Shown: in pieces, positions 32,909 through 42,603 of the stretch
Layout: each line of letters begins with the position of its first letter
How positions within the stretch are numbered: the stretch's first letter is position 1
The notes under the pieces: generated by a model
The model's database searches: none
What the model saw: only the letters and a program-made list of their open reading frames with translations
Told to the model about the DNA's origin: nothing
Source of the DNA: Agrococcus jejuensis
GTDB lineage: Bacteria > Actinomycetota > Actinomycetes > Actinomycetales > Microbacteriaceae
Direction: 5' to 3'
Assembly (NCBI RefSeq): GCF_007679035.1
Contig: NZ_VEFR01000004.1
Location: 124,001-188,000, forward strand
Length of the DNA: 64,000 bases
Position numbers and translations under genes: made by a program

Positions 32909-33454
32909 TCAGCGCAGGAGCGCCCACGTGCCGTTCAGCGCCTCGCCGGGCACGGGCGTGCGCGCGAAGGACAGCCGTGGGCCGGGGCGCGTCGAGACGC
33001 CCGCGGACGTCGCGGCCTTCTCGATGCGCGTGCGCAGCGTGTCCCAGAACGGGGCGAAGAGCACCTGGCCGTGCTGCTCGCGGAAGTCCTGGAGGTGCAC
33101 GAGCGTGCCGTCGGGGGTGTCGCTGAGCACGACCGTGGCAGCGGGCTCGACGCCGAAGAGGATCTCGAAGAGGCCGTCGGGCGTGCTGCGGTAGTCGCTG
33201 CCCTTGCGCGTCGCCTCGGCGACGAGCTCGTGCGCGCGAGCGGGCGGCGCCCCGATCACGACCGTCGCGCCGAGACCCTCGACCATCCGCTGCTTGGCGA
33301 CCTCGCCCTTCGCCAGGTTGTCCTCGGCGAAGCGGCGACCGGCGCGCTCGCCGAGCTCGGCGCCCGTGCGCCGCGTCCATCGGCGCACGAAGGGGACGGC
33401 GATCAGGAGCAGGACGACGGCGATGCCGCCGATGACGTACAGGGGATCGTCCAC
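32909..33454 (-). CDS. Membrane-anchored hypothetical protein
   Basis: Unknown function; 181 residues. One N-terminal membrane segment (YVIGGIAVVLLLIAVPFV, about 6-23) is followed by a basic stretch and a soluble domain (about 60-181) with an alternating hydrophobic pattern (ATVVIGAPPARAHELVAEAT, AATVVLSDTPDGTLVHLQDF) that could be an SRPBCC-like fold; I cannot confirm this. GTG start with TAGGCT eight bases upstream, so the transcript is probably leaderless. Confidence 0.65.
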   Translation of the reverse strand: MDDPLYVIGGIAVVLLLIAVPFVRRWTRRTGAELGERAGRRFAEDNLAKGEVAKQRMVEGLGATVVIGAPPARAHELVAEATRKGSDYRSTPDGLFEILFGVEPAATVVLSDTPDGTLVHLQDFREQHGQVLFAPFWDTLRTRIEKAATSAGVSTRPGPRLSFARTPVPGEALNGTWALLR

Positions 33455-33502
33455 GGGCCGTGAGCCTAGCCACGCTCGCCGACCGCCTCCTGGGCGCGCG
33501 GC

Positions 33503-34264
33503 TCAGTCGGCGAGGAACCGCGTGAGCAGCTCGGTGACGATCGCAGGCTCCTGCGAGTGCACCCAGTGGCCCGCGCCCTTCACGGTCGCGCGTCGCACGC
33601 GCGGGAACAGCGCCTCCATCGCGTCGCGGTGCTCGTCGCGCACGTAGCGCGACGCGCCGCCGGCGATCCACAGCACCGGTCCGTCGTACACGCCCTCGAC
33701 GTCGGGCCAGCCGCGGATGGCGCCGAGGTCGCGGCGCAGCACCTCGAGGTTCGACATCCACGTCCACGCGTCGCCCTCGCGGCGCAGGCTCTGCAGCAGG
33801 AAGGCGCGCACGCCCGGGTCGGGCACGGCCTCGGCGAGCGCGGCGTCGGCATCCGCCCGGCCGCCGAGCGCGTCGAGGTCGACGGCGAGCATCGCGTCGA
33901 TGAAGCGGCCGAACTCGTCGGACTCGCGGTAGGCGACGGGTGCGACGTCGACGACGCACAGCCGCGAGACGAGCGACGGATGCCGCAGCGCCGCGAGCAT
34001 GGCGACCTTGCCGCCCATCGAGTGGCCGACGAGCGCCGTCGGCTCGTCGAGCGTCGCGGCGATCGCGTCGGCCATCGCGACGAGGTCGATGCGGTCTGTC
34101 CACCCCGAGCGGCCGTGGTTCGGCATGTCGACGAGCGCGACGCGGTGGTCGGTGGCGAGCGCCTTGCCGATCTGCGTCCAGTTGCGGCCCTGGCCGAAGA
34201 GGCCGTGGCAGAACGTCACGGGCGAGCCGTGGTCGCCGAGCCGGGTCACGTGGAGGTCGCTCAC
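33503..34264 (-). CDS. Alpha/beta hydrolase (YbfF/ABHD11-like esterase)
   Basis: A 253-residue alpha/beta hydrolase. Oxyanion segment FCHGLFGQGRNW (18-29), NHGRSGW (49-55), nucleophile S82 in GHSMGGK, and catalytic H233 in GAGHWVHSQEP match the YbfF/ABHD11 esterase group. An acid residue around 200-207 (VYDGPVLWIAGG) completes the triad. It is probably a cytosolic thioesterase/esterase; its substrate is unknown. GTG start six bases from CAGGAT, the recurrent leaderless arrangement. Confidence 0.85.
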   Translation of the reverse strand: MSDLHVTRLGDHGSPVTFCHGLFGQGRNWTQIGKALATDHRVALVDMPNHGRSGWTDRIDLVAMADAIAATLDEPTALVGHSMGGKVAMLAALRHPSLVSRLCVVDVAPVAYRESDEFGRFIDAMLAVDLDALGGRADADAALAEAVPDPGVRAFLLQSLRREGDAWTWMSNLEVLRRDLGAIRGWPDVEGVYDGPVLWIAGGASRYVRDEHRDAMEALFPRVRRATVKGAGHWVHSQEPAIVTELLTRFLAD

Positions 34265-34270
34265 GCGTCC

Positions 34271-34276
34271 ATCCTG
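34271..34276 (-). promoter_or_regulatory. Candidate -10 (CAGGAT) of a leaderless promoter
   Basis: CAGGAT on the minus strand, six bases before GTG 34264. Confidence 0.4.
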
Positions 34277-34296
34277 CCGGGCGAGCGGGGGAGGAG

Positions 34297-34358
34297 ATGT
34301 GCACGTGAGCGGGGTGGCAGCCCTGCATCCAGGTGCGCCGCCCCGCTCACGTGCACAT
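34297..34358. repeat. 22-bp inverted repeat carrying the GTGCACGTGAGCGGGG element
   Basis: Arms 34297-34318 and 34337-34358 are complementary at 21 of 22 positions with an 18-base loop. The core GCACGTGAGCGGGG is also found once more at 18583-18596. It lies downstream of the SDR gene (minus strand), so it may act as its terminator, and it is a candidate member of a dispersed palindromic repeat. Confidence 0.65.
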
Positions 34359-34375
34359 TCCCAGCGCGTCGGCGG

Positions 34376-35050
34376 CTACTCGCGGCCGTCCTCGAGCGGG
34401 ATGAGCATCGTGCGGAACTCGCCGGGCTGCGCGTGCAGCTGCCAGATGCGGTCGGCGACCGAGTCGATGCCGTGCTCGAGCTGCAGCTTCGGGATCGCGC
34501 CGGGGATCACGAGCTGCGCCACGCGGATGCCCTCGTCGGCGAGCGCGTCGTGCAGCATCTCGCCGTACGCGCTCTCGGCGGGGAAGGCGACGGACGTGCC
34601 GGCGAAGCCGTGCCGCGCCTGCACGGACGTGCCGCCGTTGATGAGGATGATGCTGCCCTCGCCGGCCTCGCGCATCGCGGGCAGCACGGCGCGGGCGGCG
34701 TGGATGAGGCCGATCGCCGAGAAGCGCAGCGCCTCGCTCGCGAGCGCGGGCGTGAGGTCGAGCACGGAGTGCAGGTAGTCGCGAGAGGGCAGGGGGCTGT
34801 ACTGCAGCGTCGTGATGGCACCGAGATCGTCGGCGGCGCGGGCGAGCACGTCCTCGAGCGCGGCGGGGTCGAGCACGTCGGCGGCGTAGCCGCGCGCGTC
34901 GACGCCGTCGCCCTGGAGCGTCGTGGCGAGGTCGTCGAGCTTCGCCTGGTCGCGCGAGATCAGCGCGACGGCGAACCCCTCGCGTGCGAAGCGACGTGCG
35001 GTGGCTGCGCCGAGTCCGGGACCGGCGCCGATGATGGCGATCGTAGGCAT
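34376..35050 (-). CDS. Short-chain dehydrogenase/reductase-like protein
   Basis: A 224-residue SDR with the nucleotide-binding motif GAGPGLGAATARRF (8-21) and LISRDQAKLDDL at the end of beta-2, which would favour NADP. The catalytic positions depart from the classical family: GGTS around 139 gives the Ser region, and the expected YxxxK reads AYGEMLHDAL (no Lys four residues on), so oxidoreductase activity is doubtful. Such atypical SDRs are annotated generically. GGGAGG lies 9 bases before the ATG. Confidence 0.8.
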   Translation of the reverse strand: MPTIAIIGAGPGLGAATARRFAREGFAVALISRDQAKLDDLATTLQGDGVDARGYAADVLDPAALEDVLARAADDLGAITTLQYSPLPSRDYLHSVLDLTPALASEALRFSAIGLIHAARAVLPAMREAGEGSIILINGGTSVQARHGFAGTSVAFPAESAYGEMLHDALADEGIRVAQLVIPGAIPKLQLEHGIDSVADRIWQLHAQPGEFRTMLIPLEDGRE

Positions 35051-35132
35051 GCTCTCGATCCTCCCCGAGCCGAGCCCCGCACGCGGGGGGTTGCGCGTCC
35101 GGCGCAGGCCCACCGATCGGCGTGCTGCCCGG

Positions 35133-35750
35133 CTACGCGGCGGATGCCTCGGAGCGCCGTCGCGCGCGGCGCTCGGCGAGCAGCAGCAGCGCCACCCCCG
35201 CGCCGAACGCCGCCATCGTGAGCACGCCGCGCGGCCAGAAGACGTGCGAGGTCGTGAACGACACGGAGGCGCCCAGCAGCACGGCGGTGCCGACGAGCGA
35301 CGGCCAGCCGGTCCGACGCACGAAGACGACGCCCACGAGCGCGAACGCCGCGAGCAGCGACCACGTGCCGACGTCGGCGAGCACGTTGCCCTCGAAGAAC
35401 ATGACCGAGGTGGCGTCGCCGATCTCGCCGCCCATCGCGTGGTGCTCGATGAGCGCGCCGGCACCGATGCCGGCGAGCACGTCGAGCCCCGTGTAGAACA
35501 TCGCGTACACGAAGGCGAGCAGGCGGGCGGCGATCGCGAGCGCGCCGTCGAGCCCGCCGCGCACGCGATGCAGCAGCGCCCAGACGCTGAGCCCCAGCAG
35601 CGGGAACAGCGGCAGCATGACGACGTGCAGGTCGTGCCACCACGAGGCCGACTCGGCGGTGAGGTGCGCGGGATGCGTGGCGCCCGCGACGGTCAGCGCG
35701 ATGGGGCCGACGAGGGCCGCGACGATGCGGAGCACGGGCCTGGAGGTCAT
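35133..35750 (-). CDS. Polytopic membrane protein of unknown function
   Basis: A 205-residue protein with about six hydrophobic helices (for example VLRIVAALVGPIALTVAGAT, VVMLPLFPLLGLSVWALL, LLAFVYAMFYTGLDVLAGIGAGAL, GTWSLLAAFALVGVVFV). The segments THPAHLTAESASWWHDLHVV and EHHAMGGEIGD carry several His and acidic residues. I do not recognise the family. It is divergent from terC; ATG 35750 was chosen because the open frame upstream runs into the terC leader. Confidence 0.65.
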   Translation of the reverse strand: MTSRPVLRIVAALVGPIALTVAGATHPAHLTAESASWWHDLHVVMLPLFPLLGLSVWALLHRVRGGLDGALAIAARLLAFVYAMFYTGLDVLAGIGAGALIEHHAMGGEIGDATSVMFFEGNVLADVGTWSLLAAFALVGVVFVRRTGWPSLVGTAVLLGASVSFTTSHVFWPRGVLTMAAFGAGVALLLLAERRARRRSEASAA

Positions 35751-35879
35751 GCCCCATGCTCGCACCGTCCACGCGTGCACGGTGGCGACGATGCGCCGGA
35801 TCGTGGGCGCCGGCGCGGACCGAGTCCAAGGATTCCCCATGAACGTGCTCGGTCGGCCGCTGCTGCGGGGCCCGTCGGC

Positions 35880-35885
35880 TAGCCT
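35880..35885 (+). promoter_or_regulatory. -10 (TAGCCT) of terC transcript
   Basis: TAGCCT lies just ahead of the riboswitch-like leader, placing +1 at about 35892. Confidence 0.45.
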
Positions 35886-35887
35886 GG

Positions 35888-36005
35888 GAGCAGCAAGGGG
35901 AGTACTCCCGTCTGCGGCGAACCCGTCATTCCGAACGCTTCTGCGCTCCGGGCTCGTCGGTCTCGAGACGACACGCGCGTCGCTCGGGGCGGAGGAGACC
36001 TTGGT
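35888..36005 (+). promoter_or_regulatory. yybP-ykoY (manganese) riboswitch-like leader of terC
   Basis: The 5' motif AAGGGGAGTA (35895-35904) and the 3' motif GGCGGAGGAGACC (35988-36000, followed by TT) are the two conserved internal-loop strands of the yybP-ykoY aptamer; between them are helices including CTCCGGGCTCGTCGG. It immediately precedes a TerC-family gene, the commonest context of this riboswitch, which senses Mn2+ and switches on export. Identification is by motif and context; no covariance search was run. Confidence 0.75.
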
Positions 36006-36034
36006 GTCCGTCACCAATCCCCTGGAGTCGTCCC

Positions 36035-37051
36035 ATGCAGGTCTCTGCCCTCGTCTGGATCGTCACGATCGCCGTCACGATCGCGTTCTTCGTCTACGAG
36101 TTCTTCGCCCATGTGCGCAAGCCGCACGAGCCGACGATCGGCGAGTCCGCGCGATGGTCGGCGTTCTACATCGGCCTGGCGCTGCTGTTCGGCGTCGGCA
36201 TCGGGGTGACGAACGGCTGGACGTTCGGCGGCGAGTACTTCGCCGGGTATCTGACCGAGAAGGCGCTGTCGCTCGACAACCTCTTCCTCTTCATCGTCAT
36301 CATGGCCGGCTTCGCGGTGCCGAGGATCTACCAGCAGAAGGTGCTGATGATCGGCATCGTCATCGCACTGATCATGCGCGGAGCCTTCATCGCGGTCGGC
36401 GCGGCGCTCATCGAGAACTTCTCCTGGGTGTTCTACGTCTTCGGCGCGCTCCTGCTCGTCCTCGCGATCCAGCAGCTGAAGGGCGACCACGGCGACCCGT
36501 CGAACAACGCCTTCATGCGGTTCGTGCGGCGCGTGCTCCCCGTCACCGACGAGTTCCACGAGGACCGACTGACGGTGCGCCGCGACGGCAAGCGGTTCGT
36601 GACGCCGATGCTCCTCACGATCGTCGCGATCGGCTTCATCGACCTGCTCTTCGCGCTCGACTCGATCCCCGCGATCTACGGCTTGACCGACGAGGCGTAC
36701 ATCGTCTTCACGGCCAACGCCTTCGCGCTCATGGGGCTGCGGCAGCTGTTCTTCCTCATCGGCGGCCTGCTCGAGCGGCTCGTGTTCCTCGGTCAGGGCC
36801 TCGCCGCGATCCTCGGCTTCATCGCGGTCAAGCTCGTGCTGCACGCGCTGCACGTCAACGAGGTGCCGTTCATCAACGGCGGCGAGCCCGTGCCGTGGGC
36901 GTTCGACATCCCGATCTGGTTCTCGCTGACCTTCATCGGCGCGACGATCGCGGTGGCGACGGTCGCGAGCCTCATCGCCACCCGCGGCACGCGAGCAGCC
37001 GAGCGGGCCGACCGCGCGTCGGTCGAGTCTCCGTCGGACGCCGAGGTCTGA
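36035..37051 (+). CDS. TerC-family membrane protein (probable Mn2+ exporter)
   Basis: A 338-residue TerC/Alx-like protein with about eight helices. Family signatures are GWTFGGEYFAGYLTEKALSLDNLFLFIVI (60-88), with the acidic residues E and D in the membrane, and the second repeat FIDLLFALDSIPAIYGLT. Members export Mn2+ or help load metalloproteins. The riboswitch-like leader supports manganese homeostasis. The charged tail (RAAERADRASVESPSDAEV) is cytoplasmic. A perfect 12-bp hairpin follows. Confidence 0.92.
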   Translation: MQVSALVWIVTIAVTIAFFVYEFFAHVRKPHEPTIGESARWSAFYIGLALLFGVGIGVTNGWTFGGEYFAGYLTEKALSLDNLFLFIVIMAGFAVPRIYQQKVLMIGIVIALIMRGAFIAVGAALIENFSWVFYVFGALLLVLAIQQLKGDHGDPSNNAFMRFVRRVLPVTDEFHEDRLTVRRDGKRFVTPMLLTIVAIGFIDLLFALDSIPAIYGLTDEAYIVFTANAFALMGLRQLFFLIGGLLERLVFLGQGLAAILGFIAVKLVLHALHVNEVPFINGGEPVPWAFDIPIWFSLTFIGATIAVATVASLIATRGTRAAERADRASVESPSDAEV

Positions 37052-37060
37052 GCCGAGGCC

Positions 37061-37088
37061 CGCGTGGGCGCCGTCGGGCGCCCACGCG
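37061..37088 (+). terminator. terC terminator hairpin
   Basis: CGCGTGGGCGCC, loop GTCG, GGCGCCCACGCG: perfect 12-bp stem starting nine bases after the terC stop. Confidence 0.65.
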
Positions 37089-37170
37089 TCGGTCGTCGTG
37101 CGCGGCATCGGTGCCGCCGCCGCCCGCGCCCGGCGCCCCTAGCCCTCTAGCGCTCGTCGTGCGCCGGGAG

Positions 37171-37176
37171 TAGACT
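37171..37176 (+). promoter_or_regulatory. clpB -10 (TAGACT)
   Basis: TAGACT is a good actinobacterial -10 and overlaps the first base pairs of the HAIR element, so HspR binding would block initiation. Confidence 0.5.
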
Positions 37177-37195
37177 TGAGCCAATCAGACTCAAG
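37175..37195. promoter_or_regulatory. HAIR element (HspR operator) of clpB
   Basis: CTTGAGC (37175-37181), seven bases CAATCAG, ACTCAAG (37189-37195). This matches the HAIR consensus CTTGAGT-N7-ACTCAAG at all but one position. HspR is encoded at 2055-2492 of the same window. Confidence 0.88.
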
Positions 37196-37247
37196 TTTTC
37201 CCCGAGCGTCGATCGGCGCTCGGAGCCACGGATCGCAAGGAGACCAC

Positions 37248-39473
<2,226 letters not shown>

Positions 39474-39491
39474 TTGGTCACTTCTGGCGGC

Positions 39492-39548
39492 CGATTGGGC
39501 AGTTGTGGCTCGCGACACGCCGTGGAGCGAACCACTACTGCCCAATCG
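39492..39548. repeat. Intergenic inverted repeat of the CGATTGG...CCAATCG type
   Basis: Arms CGATTGGGCAGTTGTGG (39492-39508) and CCACTACTGCCCAATCG (39532-39548) match at 16 of 17 positions around a 23-base loop. A related GATTGGTCACTTCTGG precedes it (from 39473). The same CGATTGG / CCAATCG ends are found in the repeat block at 53472-53590. Confidence 0.7.
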
Positions 39549-39577
39549 AACGCTGGCGGATGCGGGACGCCGAGCGC

Positions 39578-39583
39578 GAGGAT
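39578..39583 (+). promoter_or_regulatory. Candidate -10 (GAGGAT) of a leaderless promoter
   Basis: GAGGAT, seven bases, ATG 39591. Confidence 0.4.
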
Positions 39584-39590
39584 GGGGACC

Positions 39591-40088
39591 ATGAGCCATG
39601 AGGACATGCCCCCGCACGGCAGCGACGAGCTGCGCGCGATCGTCGAGCGCGACGAGGCCGAGCTCGTCTTCGAGCGCTTCGACCTCGGCGACGCCTGGCG
39701 GCTGGGCGTGATGCTGCGCGAGGCGGCCCTCGACCGCGAGCTCCCGGTCGTCATCGGCATCGTCGTGAACGGGCAGCGCGTCTTCCACGCGGCCCTGCCA
39801 GGCACGACGCCCGAGAACGACCGTTGGCTCGAGCGCAAGACCAACGTCGTGCTGCACTTCCAGCGGTCGTCGCTCGGCGTTGGCGAGCGCTTCCGCGCCC
39901 GCGGCCAGGACTTCGCGGAGGCCCGTCTCGACCCGGCGACGCACGCGGCGCACGGCGGCGTGCTGCCGATCGCGGTGCGAGGTGCGGGCGTCGTCGGCGC
40001 GGTCGGCGTCTCGGGGCTGCCGCAGCTCGAGGACCACGCGTTCGTCGCCTCGATCGTGCGCACCTACCTCGCGGCGCCGCGCGGCTGA
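39591..40088 (+). CDS. UPF0303 / HbpS-like domain protein
   Basis: A 165-residue single-domain protein of the UPF0303 (YBR137W-like, heme-degrading HbpS superfamily) group: AWRLGVMLREAALDRELPVVIGIVVNGQRVFHAALPGTTPENDRWLERK (about 34-82) and LPIAVRGAGVVGAVGVSGLPQLEDHAFV (about 125-152) are diagnostic. No molecular function is established for bacterial members. An in-frame GTG at 39474 would add a segment encoded by the intergenic repeat, so ATG 39591 is preferred. Confidence 0.85.
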   Translation: MSHEDMPPHGSDELRAIVERDEAELVFERFDLGDAWRLGVMLREAALDRELPVVIGIVVNGQRVFHAALPGTTPENDRWLERKTNVVLHFQRSSLGVGERFRARGQDFAEARLDPATHAAHGGVLPIAVRGAGVVGAVGVSGLPQLEDHAFVASIVRTYLAAPRG

Positions 40089-40136
40089 CGGCCGCGAGCC
40101 GCTGCCGCCGCCTCCGTCGGCCGCGAGCGGCCGCCG

Positions 40137-41297
40137 TCAGCGCAGCGACGCGACGAACGCGCGGAGGTCGTCGACGAGCAGCTCGGGCTCCTCGAGCGCC
40201 GCGAAGTGCCCGCCGCGGTCGACGTCGGTCCACCGCACGATCCGGTTCTCCTGCTCGGCAGCGGCGCGGATGCCGATGTCGTGCGCGAGCTGCAGCGCCG
40301 CGGTCGGCACCCCCGAGATCTCCGCCGTCTCACCCCATCCCTGCGGCTGCGCGTAGCCGACGAACGCTGCGGTGCCCGCCGACGCCGTGAACCAGTACAG
40401 CGACGCGTTCGCCAGCACGAAGTCGAGGCCCAGCACGTCCTCCGCGGGCGCCTCCTCGGGCCACGACCAGGCCTGCAGCTTGTCGACGATCCATGCGAGC
40501 TGCGCGACGGGGGAGTCGGCGAGCATCGCGCCGAGCAGCGCGGGACGCGTGCTCTGCAGCGCGATGTAGGCGAGCTCGTCCTGCATGAATGCGTCGACGC
40601 GTGCGATGCGGTCGCGCTCGAGGTCGCTGAGCTCGCCGAGCGAGTCCGCGTGCTCCGAGGTCACGAATGCGCCGAGCGCCCCGTTCACGTGCACGCCGAT
40701 GACGCGCTCGGGTGCGATGCGACCGAGCTCGGGCGCGATGCCGGCGCCGATGTCGCCGCCCTGCGCGACGAAACGGTCGTAGCCGAGCCGCGTCATGAGC
40801 TCGGCCCACATGCGAGCGATGCCGGTCGTCGACACGTCAGCCTCGGGCGAGAGCGGCGTCGAGAACGCGAATCCGGGCAGCGACGGGATGACGACGTGGA
40901 ACGCGTCGTCGATCGAGCCGCCGTGCAGCTCGGGCCGCGTGAGGCGCTCGACGAGACCCAGGTGCTCGAGGAACGAGCCCGGCCACCCGTGGGTGATGAC
41001 GAGCGGCGTCGCGTCGGCGTGCGGCGATCGGGCGTGGACGGCGTGGATGGTCTGCCCGTCGATGTCGGTCGCGACGTGGTCGAACGCGTCGAGACGGTCC
41101 TCGACGGCGCGCCAGTCGAGCTCGAGCCACGCCGCGACGAGCCGGTCGAGGTGCGCCTGCGGCACGCCGACGGCGCGCGAGTCGTCGGGCAGCGGGCTCG
41201 CCGCACGGGTGCGGCGCAGGCGCTCGTGCAGGTCGTCGAGGTTGGCCTGGGGGATGTCGATCGTGAGGGGGCGGATGGCGTCGGTGCTCGTGTCCAT
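40137..41297 (-). CDS. Epoxide hydrolase (microsomal/EHN type)
   Basis: A 386-residue alpha/beta hydrolase with the N-terminal epoxide hydrolase domain (about 8-110; LTIDIPQANLDDLHERLRRTRAA). Catalytic elements: oxyanion HGWPGS (103-108), nucleophile D182 in AQGGDIGAGIA, and H364 in RGGHFAALEEPE. The expected product is a diol from an epoxide; the substrate is unknown. It is divergent from a WYL regulator across a short gap, so that regulator probably controls it. Confidence 0.88.
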   Translation of the reverse strand: MDTSTDAIRPLTIDIPQANLDDLHERLRRTRAASPLPDDSRAVGVPQAHLDRLVAAWLELDWRAVEDRLDAFDHVATDIDGQTIHAVHARSPHADATPLVITHGWPGSFLEHLGLVERLTRPELHGGSIDDAFHVVIPSLPGFAFSTPLSPEADVSTTGIARMWAELMTRLGYDRFVAQGGDIGAGIAPELGRIAPERVIGVHVNGALGAFVTSEHADSLGELSDLERDRIARVDAFMQDELAYIALQSTRPALLGAMLADSPVAQLAWIVDKLQAWSWPEEAPAEDVLGLDFVLANASLYWFTASAGTAAFVGYAQPQGWGETAEISGVPTAALQLAHDIGIRAAAEQENRIVRWTDVDRGGHFAALEEPELLVDDLRAFVASLR

Positions 41298-41337
41298 GAC
41301 CCCAGTCCATCGTCGAATGCGGACAGCAGACGTCCTG

Positions 41338-42315
41338 ATGCGCGAGACTTTCGTCGTGGATGCGACAGCGAGGGCGCTCGAGCTGCTCGTCTTGCTGCAG
41401 CGCGGCGGCGGCACGGGCCCCGACCTCGCCGCGCGGCTCGGCGTGACCGAGCGCACGCTGCGCCGCGACGTCGGTCGCCTGCGCGAGCTGGGCTACGGCG
41501 TCGAGGCCACGCGTGGTGCCATCGGCGGCTACCGTCTGGGGGCCGGCTCCTCGGTGCCGCCGCTCGTGCTGCGTCCCGACGAGGCCGTCGCGATCGCGGT
41601 GGGCCTGCGCGGAGCCGTGAACGGCGCGATCGGCGGGCTCGAGGAGGCGGCGGCGGGCGCGCTCGCGAAGCTCGAGGGGTCGCTGTCGCACGAGGCGCGC
41701 GAGCGGATCGCCGCGGTCGCGGGGTCGGTCGTCGAGCTGGCTGGCGCGGCGACCGTGCCCGTCGAGACCGTCGTCACGGTCGCGAGGTCGATCCGGGAGC
41801 GCCGCGGGCTGCGCATCCGCTATGTCCGCCACGACGGCACGGCGGTGACCCGCACCATCGAGCCGCACCGCATGGTGCACACCGCCGAGCGCTGGTACGT
41901 GCTCGCGTACGTCGCCGAGCAGCAGGCATGGCGGACGTACCGCCTCGATCGGCTCGAGCCCGTGCTGCCGTTCGCGGCTGGATTCGCGGTGCGCGACATC
42001 CCCGACGACGCCGTGCAGCGCTTCACGAACCGCGCGATCGCGACCGCGCCGTACCGGGTGCGGTGCCGCGTCGTCGTGCACGCGTCGCTCGTCGACGCCC
42101 GCGCGCGGTACGGCCCCGACGTCGCGGAGGCGCAGGCGATCGCCGACGATCGCACCGAGCTCGTCTTCGGCACCGACGACCTCGAGACGGCGGCCGTCTA
42201 CCTGGGCGTCTCGGGTCTCGACTTCTCCGTCGTCGACCCGCCTGCCCTGCGCGACGCGGTCGCAGCCGTCGGCGCGAGACTCTCCGCGGCCGCCGCACGG
42301 AGCCCGCAGCGGTGA
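41338..42315 (+). CDS. HTH-WYL transcriptional regulator
   Basis: A 325-residue DeoR-like HTH protein with a WYL domain. HTH at about 8-60 (RALELLVLLQRGGGTGPDLAARLGVTERTLRRDVGRLRELGYGV); WYL domain about 140-215, where the motif appears as HTAERWYVLAYVAEQQAWRTYRLDR; a WCX extension follows. Such proteins sense nucleotides or small ligands. ATG 41338 is used; ATG 41317 is an alternative that would leave only 19 bases to the divergent epoxide hydrolase start. Likely local regulator of that gene. Confidence 0.87.
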   Translation: MRETFVVDATARALELLVLLQRGGGTGPDLAARLGVTERTLRRDVGRLRELGYGVEATRGAIGGYRLGAGSSVPPLVLRPDEAVAIAVGLRGAVNGAIGGLEEAAAGALAKLEGSLSHEARERIAAVAGSVVELAGAATVPVETVVTVARSIRERRGLRIRYVRHDGTAVTRTIEPHRMVHTAERWYVLAYVAEQQAWRTYRLDRLEPVLPFAAGFAVRDIPDDAVQRFTNRAIATAPYRVRCRVVVHASLVDARARYGPDVAEAQAIADDRTELVFGTDDLETAAVYLGVSGLDFSVVDPPALRDAVAAVGARLSAAAARSPQR

Positions 42316-42377
42316 CCGCTCGGCCCCCGATCGCCCACGGCACAGAGGCTCGGATGCGCTCGGCACGTCCGGCGCGC

Positions 42378-42383
42378 TAGGCT
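42378..42383 (+). promoter_or_regulatory. -10 (TAGGCT) of the helicase transcript, long 5' leader
   Basis: TAGGCT in a typical actinobacterial context (CGCTAGGCTAGGGG). The helicase ATG is 220 bases further on, so the mRNA would have a ~210-base leader rich in GAACG/CGACG repeats, of the sort seen ahead of cold-induced RNA helicases. Confidence 0.5.
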
Positions 42384-42603
42384 AGGGGTACCTGCGAGCG
42401 GTTCACGCTCGCCTGCGTCGTGGACGCGCCCGAAGCATCCGCCGAATCTCATCGGCAGGGCAGCCGGGCTCGGAACTGCGGCGAACGAACGCGACGACCG
42501 TCGCGATCGCCCTTCCGACGCGACGACGCCCACCGCCCATCGGCACGCCCCAGCGTGCGCGTGGGCCGACACGGCATGCGACAGCGCTGCCAGAGACGAA
42601 GCC

